Shown: piece after piece, positions 6,578 through 12,997 of the stretch
How positions within the stretch are numbered: the stretch's first letter is position 1
Layout: every line of letters begins with the position of its first letter
Origin: Candidatus Accumulibacter vicinus
GTDB lineage: Bacteria > Pseudomonadota > Gammaproteobacteria > Burkholderiales > Rhodocyclaceae
Length of the DNA: 12,997 nt
Direction of reading: 5' to 3'
NCBI GenBank assembly: GCA_002425405.1
Contig: DIME01000143.1
Location: forward strand, 1-12,997
Position numbers and translations under genes: made by a program
Notes under the pieces: generated by a model
What the model was told of the DNA's origin: nothing
The model's input: the letters and a program-made list of their open reading frames with translations, nothing else
Database searches by the model: none

Positions 6578-7960
6578 ATGCCCCGCCTGGTCTCCCTGCT
6601 CGGTCTGGGTTTCGGCGATTGTGGCAAGGGCGTGTTCACCGACGCGCTCTGCCGGCGATGGCAGGTACACACGGTTGTCCGTTTTAACGGCGGTGCGCAG
6701 GCCGGACACAACGTCGTTCTGCCCGACGGCCGGCAGCATACCTTCTCGCAATTCGCCGCCGGGACGCTGGTGCCGGGCGTGGCGACCGTTCTCGCCTATC
6801 CGGTGGTCGTCCATCCCGGCGCGCTTCTGGTCGAGCATTCCCGGCTGCAGTCGATAGGCGTCGATGATGGCCTGGAGCGCCTGTTCATCGATCGGCGCTG
6901 TCGGGTCAATACGCCGTTCCATCAGGCCGCCGGTCGTCTGCGCGAGCTGGCGCGTGGCGCCGCGGCGCACGGAAGCTGCGGCGTCGGGGTCGGCGAAACC
7001 GTTCGCCATGCGCTCGCTCACCCTGAGCACACGCTGCATTACGGCGATCTGGCCCGACCCGCGCTGGCGATGCAGAAACTGCAGGCAATTCGCTGCGATC
7101 TCCTGCCCGCGTTCGCTGCCCTGGGCGAGGTGGCCGCAAATGCCGCAGCAATTGCGGCCGAGTATCGTTTGCTCGCCGACGCGCAGCTTGCCGAAGCCTG
7201 GCTGGAAAATATCCAGAACCTGTTGCGGGATGTTCCCCCATCGTCGGCAGAAACAATCGCTGCGCGCCTGGCGCGCCCCGGGACGGTCTTGTTTGAGGGG
7301 GCACAGGGCGTTCTCCTCGATGAATGGCGGGGATTTCATCCGCACACCACCTGGAGCAGCATCCACCCGCGCGCCGTCGAAGCGGTCGCGGCAGACTACG
7401 GCTGCCCTGCCCGGGTCGAGCACCTCGGGGTCCTGCGCGCCTATCTCACGCGGCACGGAGCGGGTCCGTTCCCGACGGCCGACGCCGGACTGGACGTTCT
7501 CCCGGAACCGCATAACAGCGACCAGGGCTGGCAGGGCCGCTTCCGGCGCGGCCACCCGGACGGCGTGCTCCTGCGCTACGCCCTGGCTGCCAGCGGACGT
7601 CTCGACGGCCTGTTGGTCAGTCACCTCGATGCTTTCCGGCATGTGCCCGGGCTGCGCTGGTGCGAGGCCTACGAGACGACCGTGCCCGGAGAAGAGAGCA
7701 GGGCTGCCGGCTGGCTGGCGCCGGCCGGGCGCGTGACACGCCTGCCGTGCAGCGCCAGAGAAGACCTGGCACACCAGGCAGCGCTGACGGACCTGCTCTT
7801 CCGGGTACGTCCGGTCTATCAGGCGCGCATGCTGACTGTAGCGGCGTCGCTGCTCGACCGGCTGGAGCAGGCCGCTGCCTGCCCGATCTGGTTTGCCTCT
7901 TGCGGGCCGAGCCACGAAGCGGTCAAGGTGTGCCGGAGGCAGCGTGAGGTGACCGCCTGA
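6578..7960 (+). CDS. Divergent adenylosuccinate synthetase (PurA) paralogue
   Basis: PurA-fold protein of 460 residues (typical PurA about 430). Visible PurA signatures are LGLGFGDCGKG (8-18) for the P-loop-like QWGDEGKGK, GGAQAGHNV (38-46) for GHNAGHT, LFEGAQGVLLD (238-248), LRAYLTRHGAGPFPT (286-300) and GRFRR (320-324). The residues equivalent to catalytic Asp13 (D14) and His41 (H44) of E. coli PurA remain. Changes include Glu to Cys and Lys to Val in the GDEGKGK motif, GSCGVGVGET in place of GTTGRGIGPAYED, and SHLD (348-351) in place of the guanine-reading TKLD. It probably still couples a nucleotide triphosphate to ligation of an amino acid onto a purine-like nucleotide, but substrates may differ. 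An in-frame GTG at 6572 is an alternative start; GAGGAGG (6561-6567) could serve either. It is the last gene of the NAD operon. Confidence 0.82.
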   Translation: MPRLVSLLGLGFGDCGKGVFTDALCRRWQVHTVVRFNGGAQAGHNVVLPDGRQHTFSQFAAGTLVPGVATVLAYPVVVHPGALLVEHSRLQSIGVDDGLERLFIDRRCRVNTPFHQAAGRLRELARGAAAHGSCGVGVGETVRHALAHPEHTLHYGDLARPALAMQKLQAIRCDLLPAFAALGEVAANAAAIAAEYRLLADAQLAEAWLENIQNLLRDVPPSSAETIAARLARPGTVLFEGAQGVLLDEWRGFHPHTTWSSIHPRAVEAVAADYGCPARVEHLGVLRAYLTRHGAGPFPTADAGLDVLPEPHNSDQGWQGRFRRGHPDGVLLRYALAASGRLDGLLVSHLDAFRHVPGLRWCEAYETTVPGEESRAAGWLAPAGRVTRLPCSAREDLAHQAALTDLLFRVRPVYQARMLTVAASLLDRLEQAAACPIWFASCGPSHEAVKVCRRQREVTA

Positions 7961-7993
7961 GCGTTTCGCGTGCAGGGCCAGTTCCCGGCACAC

Positions 7994-8021
7994 AAAACAA
8001 AAAACCCGGTACAAGACCGGG
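7994..8021 (-). terminator. Rho-independent terminator on the minus strand
   Basis: Read on the minus strand, CCCGGT-CTTGT-ACCGGG forms a 6-bp GC-rich stem with a 5-nt loop (8005-8021), followed directly by TTTTTTGTTTT. It lies about 20 nt beyond the PEP-CTERM remnant's stop codon and is correctly oriented for it. On the plus strand the stem is not followed by a T tract, so it is not an obvious terminator for the NAD operon converging from the left. Confidence 0.75.
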
Positions 8022-8041
8022 GCGACATGGGCGGAAACAGC

Positions 8042-8442
8042 TCAAACGGCCTTGCGCTTGCGTGAACCGGCGATCCCGGCAGGGCCAGGCCCAGAAGGGC
8101 CAACGATCCTGGTTCTGGAACGCCGAACTTCAGATCGTCGATGGCGAACAACCATCCATCGAAGGGGTTGGTAATCTCGATCGACGAAATGCCGGATGCC
8201 GAGAACGAAACGAGATCGTTCCCGTATCCATTCGGACGGGATGAATAAGCCCACGCCGAAATCGTAGCGCCAAGCCGGCCAACACCCGACAAGAGGGTCA
8301 GGAGGGGGGCATGATGGGCATACCCTGAAGAAGGTGGATCGGCCGGATCATACCGAGTCCCCCAGCTCACTGCGACGCTTGCCATCGCCCACTGGAAGGC
8401 GGGACGCTCGAGCGATCGGGCGAAGCTGGGTGCCAAGGGCAA
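8042..8442 (-). pseudogene. Frameshifted remnant of a PEP-CTERM exosortase-sorted protein
   Basis: The minus strand encodes a segment typical of PEP-CTERM proteins: GNDLVSFSASGISSIEI, then GWLFAIDDLKFGVPEPGSLA (8103 and upward). This runs into the hydrophobic sorting helix LALLGLAL. Near 8077-8086 the frame breaks: the expected AGIAGSRKRKAV ending, with its basic tail and stop at 8042-8044, lies in another frame. One missing G, which would turn CTGCCGGG into CTGGCCGGG, restores a perfect PEP-CTERM tail. The 5' part is uncertain: only about 8042-8277 looks clearly coding, no signal peptide is seen, and the 8442 boundary is just the nearest in-frame ATG. It could be a decayed gene or an intact C-terminus with a one-base sequence error. 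The rest of 7961-8466 shows no other gene. Confidence 0.6.
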
Positions 8443-8466
8443 CCGGTTTTCTCGTTGATGCGGCGA

Positions 8467-8775
8467 TCACTTCATGCTGAGGATCCACTTTACCAGTTTG
8501 TTCGCCTCGTCAGGCGTGACGGTAGCATTCGGCGGCATCGGCACCGGGCCCCAGACGCCCTTGCTGCCCTTGATCACCTTCTCGGCGAGCATGGCTTCGT
8601 CCTTGGCCGTGTACTTTTTTGCCACATCCTTGTAGGACGGACCGACAACCTTCTTGTCTGTGGCGTGACACGCCAGGCAATTTTTGGCTTTTGCCAGGGC
8701 TTCATCAGCCTGGACGGCGCCAGCAGACATCACGCCGGCAGCAGCCAGCAGCAGGCACAGGGGGATCGCTTTCAT
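8467..8775 (-). CDS. nirM: Periplasmic cytochrome c551/c8-type protein (nirM-like)
   Basis: Small monohaem cytochrome of 102 residues. The signal peptide (MKAIPLCLLLAAAGVMSAG) probably ends after A23, before DEALAKAKNC. The haem site is C33-L-A-C36-H37, and M80 in GPVPMPPN is the expected sixth ligand. The mature size of about 79 residues fits the c551/c8 family, which carries electrons from the bc1 complex to cytochrome cd1 nitrite reductase. It lies directly downstream of nirS on the same strand, which supports that role. The ATG at 8775 is chosen because it gives a proper signal peptide and has GGAG 8 nt upstream; the longer upstream reading is arginine-rich and not export-like. Assignment to nirM rather than another small cytochrome c rests on context. 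Confidence 0.9.
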   Translation of the reverse strand: MKAIPLCLLLAAAGVMSAGAVQADEALAKAKNCLACHATDKKVVGPSYKDVAKKYTAKDEAMLAEKVIKGSKGVWGPVPMPPNATVTPDEANKLVKWILSMK

Positions 8776-8826
8776 GCTTGTAACTCCGTTGGATGAAGGG
8801 GTTGAAACGCCCGGATGGTCAGCGAG

Positions 8827-8891
8827 GCGGGCCTGGACAGCCCGCCCGCGCCTGCACAACCGGGCGGCGCGCAGAGGCGCGTGCCCGGTTG
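8827..8891 (-). repeat. Two stem-loops between nirS and nirM
   Basis: The 128-nt gap holds two GC-rich dyads. One is GCGGGC/GCCCGC at 8827-8832 and 8840-8845, with a 7-nt loop. The other is CAACCGGGC/GCCCGGTTG at 8857-8865 and 8883-8891, with GCGC-rich self-complementary sequence inside its loop. Neither is followed by a T tract on the minus strand. A processing or mRNA-stabilising hairpin that sets the nirS:nirM expression ratio is more likely than a strong terminator, but this is inference. Confidence 0.5.
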
Positions 8892-8903
8892 CCATTGCCT
8901 TCC

Positions 8904-10628
8904 TCAGTAGACGTCGTGCTGCGTGTTGTACACGTTGAAGTGTCCCGTCGGCGTGATCAGTTGCTTGTCCTTGATCACCGTCTTGAGCTTCAGGGTCTTG
9001 TCGTCAACCACGACCAGTGCCGATTCCTGGTTCTTCGCGCTCCACACCGAGAACCAGACTTCGTCGCCCGCCTTGTTGTATTCCGGCTGGACGACGCGCT
9101 TGGCCCCTTCACCGAGGCCGGCCCATTCGGCGATCGGCAGAACCTTGTACGGTTTGTCGAGGTTCTTGATGTCGAAGACGGCAACCGACTGGCTGACCGC
9201 CGCATCGGGATTGAGCGGCGTGTCGACATAGAGGTTGGTCGACTTCGGATGCGTCTTCAGGAAGAGTGAACCGCCGCCCTGTCCCTTCAGCGTGCGTACG
9301 ACTTTCCAGGCTTCCTTCGGATGTTTGACCGGATCGGTGCCGATCAGGCTGATGGTCTCGTCGCCGAGGTGGCTGGTTGCCCAGATTGGGCCGAACTTTG
9401 GATCGACGAAGGTGGCGCCGCGACCTGGGTGCGGAATCTTGCCGACCTCGATCAGCGCTGCGAGCTTGCCTTCCTTGGCATCGACTGCCGCGATCTTGTT
9501 CGACTGGTTGGCGGCGACCATGAAGTAGCGCTTCGACATGTCCCAGCCGCCGTCGTGCAGGAAGCGGGCAGCGTCGATCTCGGTCGTCTTCAATGCCTTG
9601 AGGTCGCTGTAGTCGACCAGCAGGATCTTGCCGGTTTCCTTGACATTGACGATGAACTCGGGCTTGTAGTGTGAGGCGACGATGGAGGCGACGCGAGGCT
9701 CAGGGTGGAACTCCTGGGTGTCCACGGTCATCCCGCGCGTGGCGGCGATTCTCAGCGGTTCGAGGGTGTCACCCTTCATGATCACGTACTGCGGTGGCCA
9801 ATACGAACCGGCAATCGCCAGCTTGTCCTCGTAGCCCTTGAATTTGGACGTATCTACCGAGCGGGCCTCGAGACCGATCTTGAGTTCGGCGACATTGTCC
9901 GGTTTCTCCATCCAGAGGTCGATGAGGTTGAGGCGTGCATCGCGGCCAATGACGTAGAGGTAGCGGCCGGAGGCTGACATGCGCGAAATGTGCACGGCGT
10001 AACCGGTCTTGACAATGTTGATGATCTTCTTGGTGTCGCCGTCGATCAGTGCCACTTCTCCGGAATCACGCAGTGTCGTCGAGAAGATGTTGTCGAGGTT
10101 GTAGTTGTTCATCTTCTTGGTTGGACGCTTCTCGGGCGGCACGAGGACCTTCCAGGTCTTCTTCATGTCGGCCATCGAGAATTCGGGCGGAGTCGGTGGC
10201 TCCTGCTGGATGTAGCGCGCCATCAGGTCGACTTCCTCGTCGCTGAGTTCGCCCGAGGTCCCCCAGTTCGGCATGCCGGCCGGCGAACCGTATTTGATGA
10301 ACACCTTCAGGTAGTCGGTACCGCTGGCCAGCGTCTTGTCCGGGGTCAATGCCTTGCCGGTGGCGCCCTTACGCAGAACGCCATGGCAACCGGCACAGCG
10401 CTCGAAGTAAACCTGCCTCGCCTTGTCGAACTCGGCTTTGGTCATCGCTGGGGCCTTGGGATCGATGCTCTGATGCATCGGCTCGCTGGCCAGCGGCGAG
10501 CCGGCTGCCTGGTATTTGACTTCGGCCGGAGTAACGCTCTTCTTGCCTTCCTGGGCAAATGCGCTGCTCATGGTCAAGGTCAAGGCGGTGACGGCAAATA
10601 GCCCGGCAATGGATTGAATCGTTCTCAT
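8904..10628 (-). CDS. nirS: Cytochrome cd1 nitrite reductase (NO-forming)
   Basis: Periplasmic homodimeric enzyme that reduces nitrite to nitric oxide in denitrification. 574 residues. A Sec signal peptide (MRTIQSIAGLFAVTALTLTMSSAFA, cleavage after A25) precedes an N-terminal cytochrome c domain with C78-A-G-C81-H82. The rest is the eight-bladed d1-haem propeller. Its candidate ligand and active-site histidines lie in HISRMSASGRYLYVIGRD, IVASHYKPEFIVNVKETG and ARFLHDGGWDMSKRYF. The C terminus TPTGHFNVYNTQHDVY is characteristic of NirS. The ATG at 10628 is chosen over one 14 codons upstream because it begins a clean signal peptide and has GGAGG just upstream. A consensus FNR/Dnr box lies 63 nt upstream, and a small cytochrome gene follows. 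No maturation genes (nirE/J/D/L/G/H) are in the window. Confidence 0.97.
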   Translation of the reverse strand: MRTIQSIAGLFAVTALTLTMSSAFAQEGKKSVTPAEVKYQAAGSPLASEPMHQSIDPKAPAMTKAEFDKARQVYFERCAGCHGVLRKGATGKALTPDKTLASGTDYLKVFIKYGSPAGMPNWGTSGELSDEEVDLMARYIQQEPPTPPEFSMADMKKTWKVLVPPEKRPTKKMNNYNLDNIFSTTLRDSGEVALIDGDTKKIINIVKTGYAVHISRMSASGRYLYVIGRDARLNLIDLWMEKPDNVAELKIGLEARSVDTSKFKGYEDKLAIAGSYWPPQYVIMKGDTLEPLRIAATRGMTVDTQEFHPEPRVASIVASHYKPEFIVNVKETGKILLVDYSDLKALKTTEIDAARFLHDGGWDMSKRYFMVAANQSNKIAAVDAKEGKLAALIEVGKIPHPGRGATFVDPKFGPIWATSHLGDETISLIGTDPVKHPKEAWKVVRTLKGQGGGSLFLKTHPKSTNLYVDTPLNPDAAVSQSVAVFDIKNLDKPYKVLPIAEWAGLGEGAKRVVQPEYNKAGDEVWFSVWSAKNQESALVVVDDKTLKLKTVIKDKQLITPTGHFNVYNTQHDVY

Positions 10629-10658
10629 TTCCTCCCCTTCTAGATAGTTGTCGGAAGC

Positions 10659-10680
10659 CGATAGTCTCAAATTTCTATCG
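10659..10680 (-). repeat. Inverted repeat in the nirS leader
   Basis: CGATAG and CTATCG arms (10659-10664 and 10675-10680) flank a 10-nt AT-rich centre, between the FNR-type box and the nirS start. It overlaps the expected -10 region for a class II FNR promoter (start near 10656). It could be a second operator or only the promoter's AT-rich core; no known motif is claimed. Confidence 0.3.
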
Positions 10681-10690
10681 TGCGCTGTCC

Positions 10691-10704
10691 TTGATGCAGA
10701 TCAA
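10691..10704 (-). promoter_or_regulatory. FNR/ANR/Dnr-type binding box upstream of nirS
   Basis: TTGATGCAGATCAA is a perfect TTGAT-N4-ATCAA match. Its centre (10697.5) lies about 70 nt upstream of the nirS ATG. With class II geometry (centre at -41.5) transcription would start near 10656, leaving a leader of about 28 nt. It fills most of the 80-nt gap after ppiC, so nirS has its own promoter and need not rely on nar read-through. Oxygen-sensing FNR/ANR and NO-sensing Dnr share this motif, so the regulator cannot be told from the site alone. Confidence 0.85.
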
Positions 10705-10708
10705 GCTG

Positions 10709-11491
10709 CTAATTCAGGTCAACCCCTGTCAGCACGGCTGCCCTGGCCAGTCCGTTCAGATACTGGCGCAGCGCGGTCACGTAGGTGTGTTGACGCAACG
10801 ACTGGGCCACCGTTGCACGGACCGTTGCAAAGGGCTGTGTGACACCGGGCATCCGTTCGACCACCTCGATCACATGCAGACCGAAGCGGCTGCGTACCAG
10901 GCGAGGTAGGACACCCACCTCGGCATGGCCAAACACTTCGCGGGCGACCTCCGGAGCGCAATCGGCCGCGGTCAGCCATCCGAGATCACCGCCCTCGGCA
11001 GCGCTCGGACAGTTGGAGAGGGTCCGTGCAGCTTCGGTGAAACGGTCAACTTCCTGATCATCGTGGCTGCGCACGTCGAGCAGGGTCGCTTCTGCGCGCT
11101 GGCGCAGGGCAGGGAGATGCACGCCCGGCGTTACGGCAAAGAGGATGTGGCGAAGGCGAACCCGTTCGCCGGTCCGGTAAGCGCTTTCGTGCGCTGCGTA
11201 GTGGCGACGACACTCGTCTTCGGACGGATCGGGCACCTTCAGGGTGCGTTCGAGCAGCGCTTCGATGGCGTTCGCGGCGGCTTCGCTGAGCACGCCGTCG
11301 GAAGTGGCCCGATCGCCTGGCTCCAGCAGTCCTGCTGTCTGCGCTGCCTGTCGCAACAGCTCGGTGCAAGCGCGCTGGCGCAGGGTGGCTGGGTCGAGCA
11401 ATTCACCGTCCGCATGCAGCGCTACGCCGTTGACGCGCGCGCTGGCGGCCACCGTGTCGGAAACCTCGAAAAGGGCCGTGGCAGGGACCAT
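10709..11491 (-). CDS. ppiC: Parvulin-type peptidyl-prolyl isomerase of the nar operon
   Basis: 260-residue protein with a helical N-terminal region and a C-terminal rotamase domain. The domain runs from about residue 108 to 212: VRLRHILFAV (111-120), GGDLGWL (168-173) and FGLHVIEVVER (203-213), the usual parvulin landmarks. It lacks a signal peptide or membrane helix, so it is probably cytoplasmic, unlike SurA or PrsA. Its position right after narI on the same strand matches the nitrate-reductase-associated isomerases of many betaproteobacteria and pseudomonads, which are presumed to help fold or assemble the reductase. The ATG at 11491 has GGAG 7 nt upstream; the in-frame GTG at 11497 would sit almost on that site and is less likely. 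The narI TAG overlaps this ribosome-binding region, suggesting coupling. Confidence 0.9.
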   Translation of the reverse strand: MVPATALFEVSDTVAASARVNGVALHADGELLDPATLRQRACTELLRQAAQTAGLLEPGDRATSDGVLSEAAANAIEALLERTLKVPDPSEDECRRHYAAHESAYRTGERVRLRHILFAVTPGVHLPALRQRAEATLLDVRSHDDQEVDRFTEAARTLSNCPSAAEGGDLGWLTAADCAPEVAREVFGHAEVGVLPRLVRSRFGLHVIEVVERMPGVTQPFATVRATVAQSLRQHTYVTALRQYLNGLARAAVLTGVDLN

Positions 11492-11503
11492 GTCCACTCT
11501 CCT

Positions 11504-12238
11504 CTAGTTGCGGGCGGGTGGCGTGTTGTGGCCGCCTGGCAGATTCAGCCGGCGGGATCGCACCAACTGATAGGGGCGGAAGACGTAGGCAAGCGACGCA
11601 AAGCCGCTCCATACATGCACCAGCCGGCTGAACGGCAGCAGCAGGAAAATCGTCATTCCGAGCACCAGGTGGATCTTGTACGGCCAGGCCAGCGCGACGA
11701 GACCGGCGGCGTCTGGCCGGAAGGTGACGATGCGCTGCGCCCAGTCGGACAGCGCGAGCATCACGCTGGCGTCCTCGTGCCCGAAAGAGTAGGGTAGCGT
11801 GATCAGCCCGATGGTCAGTTGCACCCACAGGATGATCAGGATCGCGAGGTCGGTGCGGTGGCTGGTGAGACGGATGCGCGGGTCGGACAGGCGCCGATGC
11901 AGGAGCAGGGTCAGCCCGATGAAGCAGATCACGCCGGCGATGCCGCCGGCCACCACCGCCACCACCTGCTTGCGCTCCGGCGAAATGAACGGCTCGTAGA
12001 GCCAATGCGGCGTCAGCAGGCCGACGGTATGGCCCATCAGCAGGAACAGGATGCCGATGTGGAAGAGGTTGCTGCCCCAGCGCAGCGTTCCGGCGCGCAG
12101 CATTTGCGATGAATCGCTCTTCCAGGTGTACTGGTCGCGGTCGAAGCGCGCCAGGCTGCCCATCAGGAAAACGGCCAGGCACAGGTACGGATAGACGTTG
12201 AAGAAAAAGTTGTGAGCGTAGGCTTGCAGGGTGTTCAT
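11504..12238 (-). CDS. narI: Respiratory nitrate reductase gamma subunit (cytochrome b)
   Basis: Membrane subunit of NarGHI: it oxidises quinol at the periplasmic side and passes electrons through two b haems to NarH and NarG. 244 residues with about five hydrophobic helices, for example residues 14-30, 58-76, 92-113 and 131-149. The haem-ligand histidines are all present at H60, H70, H190 and H208, the same pattern and spacing as His56, 66, 187 and 205 of E. coli NarI. The C-terminal tail ends with a basic, proline-rich stretch (LVRSRRLNLPGGHN). The ATG at 12238 overlaps the narJ stop (ATGA). A start 28 codons further upstream is rejected because that extension lies inside narJ and is not family-like. 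Confidence 0.97.
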   Translation of the reverse strand: MNTLQAYAHNFFFNVYPYLCLAVFLMGSLARFDRDQYTWKSDSSQMLRAGTLRWGSNLFHIGILFLLMGHTVGLLTPHWLYEPFISPERKQVVAVVAGGIAGVICFIGLTLLLHRRLSDPRIRLTSHRTDLAILIILWVQLTIGLITLPYSFGHEDASVMLALSDWAQRIVTFRPDAAGLVALAWPYKIHLVLGMTIFLLLPFSRLVHVWSGFASLAYVFRPYQLVRSRRLNLPGGHNTPPARN

Positions 12239-12924
12239 GTGCGCACTCCTTGGGTGGAGGTGGGGCGGACGATATGGATCGGCTGCGTCGTGTGGGTTCG
12301 TTGCTGGCCGCGTGCGGCGCAACCGTCGAAGGCGGCGGGCTCGGCCCAGGTGTCGTCGATCGGCTCGTCGTCGGGAATGCTGACCGGTCTTGCCTTGCCA
12401 CCCGCCAGTTCGAGCAGGGCGCCCAGGGCGCTGGCGTAGCGGCTGTTGCGCTTGAGCAGGGCATGGAAGATGACGTTCAGGATCTCCTCCATCTCGTTGA
12501 GGAAGGCGCGCGCTTCGCGTGGCGGTTGTGTCGAGGCGTACTCGAGCACCACCGGCAGGTAATCGGGCAGCGTTCCTTCCGTCAGGTACAGGCCGGCCTG
12601 TTCAAAGGTCTGCGCCAGGTCGATCATCGCCGGGCCGCGCTCGCGCGAATCGCCGTGCACATGTTCAAAGAGATGCAGCGAGGTGCGGCGCCCGCTGTCG
12701 AAGAGCTGGACGTAATCGGCTTCGGCATCGATGTCGGTCTGGCGATCAATGCTGGCGATCAGGGCGTCGAGTTCGGCCAGGCGCGTCGAAGAGAGCGCCC
12801 GTTCATCATGCAGTGCGTCGCGCATGACGCTCAGGTGCTGGCGCAGGTCGGCATCGGGATAGCTCAGCAACCGCGCCAGCACCCGCAGGGTCATCGCCAT
12901 GGCCGGGATTTTCGGCGAAAACAT
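12235..12924 (-). CDS. narJ: Nitrate reductase molybdenum cofactor assembly chaperone
   Basis: 229-residue cytoplasmic chaperone, almost wholly helical. NarJ proteins bind the NarG N terminus, hold the apoenzyme until molybdenum cofactor and iron-sulfur clusters are inserted, and then allow membrane docking. Family features are the N-terminal LRVLARLLSYPDADLR, the acidic LFEHVHGDSRERGPAM segment and the NarJ/TorD-like LPDYLPVVLEYAS. The ATG at 12924 follows the narH stop after 3 nt and has GGAGG inside the narH end. ATGs at codons 9 and 11 are alternatives closer to the conserved start. The C-terminal 30 residues (TWAEPAAFDGCAARGQQRTH onward) are low-complexity and poorly conserved. It is translationally coupled to narI by the overlapping stop and start. 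Confidence 0.95.
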   Translation of the reverse strand: MFSPKIPAMAMTLRVLARLLSYPDADLRQHLSVMRDALHDERALSSTRLAELDALIASIDRQTDIDAEADYVQLFDSGRRTSLHLFEHVHGDSRERGPAMIDLAQTFEQAGLYLTEGTLPDYLPVVLEYASTQPPREARAFLNEMEEILNVIFHALLKRNSRYASALGALLELAGGKARPVSIPDDEPIDDTWAEPAAFDGCAARGQQRTHTTQPIHIVRPTSTQGVRT

Positions 12925-12927
12925 CGC

Positions 12928-12997
12928 TCAGACCTCCGCCTTGATGGGAATCGTTCGCTTCTTCTCGCTACCGAACAGGCTCATCTCGCCGATTCCT
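12928..12997 (-). CDS. narH: Respiratory nitrate reductase beta subunit, C-terminal end
   Basis: Only the last 22 codons and the stop are in the window; the gene continues past the right edge. The readable tail is GIGEMSLFGSEKKRTIPIKA followed by EV and a TGA at 12928-12930. The identification rests mainly on position, since narH precedes narJ in the standard narGHJI order, and on the 3-nt gap to narJ. NarH is the four-cluster iron-sulfur subunit carrying electrons from NarI to NarG. None of its cysteine motifs is visible here. Confidence 0.8.
   Translation of the reverse strand, partial: GIGEMSLFGSEKKRTIPIKAEV

Noticed and set aside
6578..7960. PurZ (2-aminoadenine pathway) identity for the PurA-like gene
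   Set aside because: The catalytic Asp replaced in PurZ is kept here, and there are no phage genes or other Z-genome genes nearby.
5645..8014. 789-codon minus-strand open frame opposite the vWA and PurA-like genes
   Set aside because: It is antisense to two well-supported genes with clear family motifs. Long antisense frames are expected at this GC content, and the product has no recognisable domain.
8005..8021. Terminator for the plus-strand NAD operon
   Set aside because: The T tract follows the stem only on the minus strand; on the plus strand GCGACATGG follows.
10691..10704. FNR-type box as a plus-strand promoter element
   Set aside because: The motif is palindromic, but no credible plus-strand gene follows; the frames at 10648-11797 are antisense to ppiC and narI.

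Overview
The window looks like a GC-rich betaproteobacterium, most plausibly a denitrifying Rhodocyclales-type organism (Accumulibacter / Dechloromonas / Azoarcus-like). The reasons are the nar and nirS denitrification genes with a consensus FNR/Dnr box, a PEP-CTERM protein remnant, and a type I-E CRISPR array. This placement is inferred from gene content; no marker gene is present.

Layout, left to right. (1) Positions 1-325 are the trailer end of a type I-E-like CRISPR array: part of one repeat, four intact 29-nt repeats, a decayed terminal repeat and five 32-nt spacers. The leader and any cas genes lie off the left edge. (2) Positions 326-619 hold no confident gene but carry a likely promoter with an inverted repeat over its -35 element. 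(3) Positions 620-7960 are one tightly packed six-gene plus-strand operon. It starts with three NAD-biosynthesis genes: pncB, glutamine-dependent nadE, and a NadM-type adenylyltransferase fused to a Nudix hydrolase. It continues with three poorly characterised genes: a zinc-ribbon protein with a degenerate kinase domain, a vWA/MIDAS protein, and a divergent adenylosuccinate-synthetase (PurA) paralogue. (4) Positions 7961-8466 hold a frameshifted PEP-CTERM gene remnant and its minus-strand terminator. (5) Positions 8467-12997 are all on the minus strand and encode anaerobic respiration. In transcription order they are the narH 3' end, narJ, narI, a parvulin-type prolyl isomerase, then a separately promoted nirS followed by a small cytochrome c (nirM-like).

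How the genes fit together. PncB makes NaMN from nicotinate, the NadM domain can adenylylate a pyridine mononucleotide, NadE amidates the dinucleotide to NAD, and the Nudix domain probably cleaves an ADP-ribose-like product. The other three genes are the unusual part: a probable pseudokinase, a metal-binding scaffold and a PurA-like ligase, co-transcribed with NAD synthesis. They are the best candidate here for an undescribed system. On the minus strand, NarGHI reduces nitrate to nitrite with NarJ (and perhaps the isomerase) helping assembly. NirS then reduces nitrite to NO using electrons from small c-type cytochromes. The FNR/Dnr box upstream of nirS explains oxygen or NO control.
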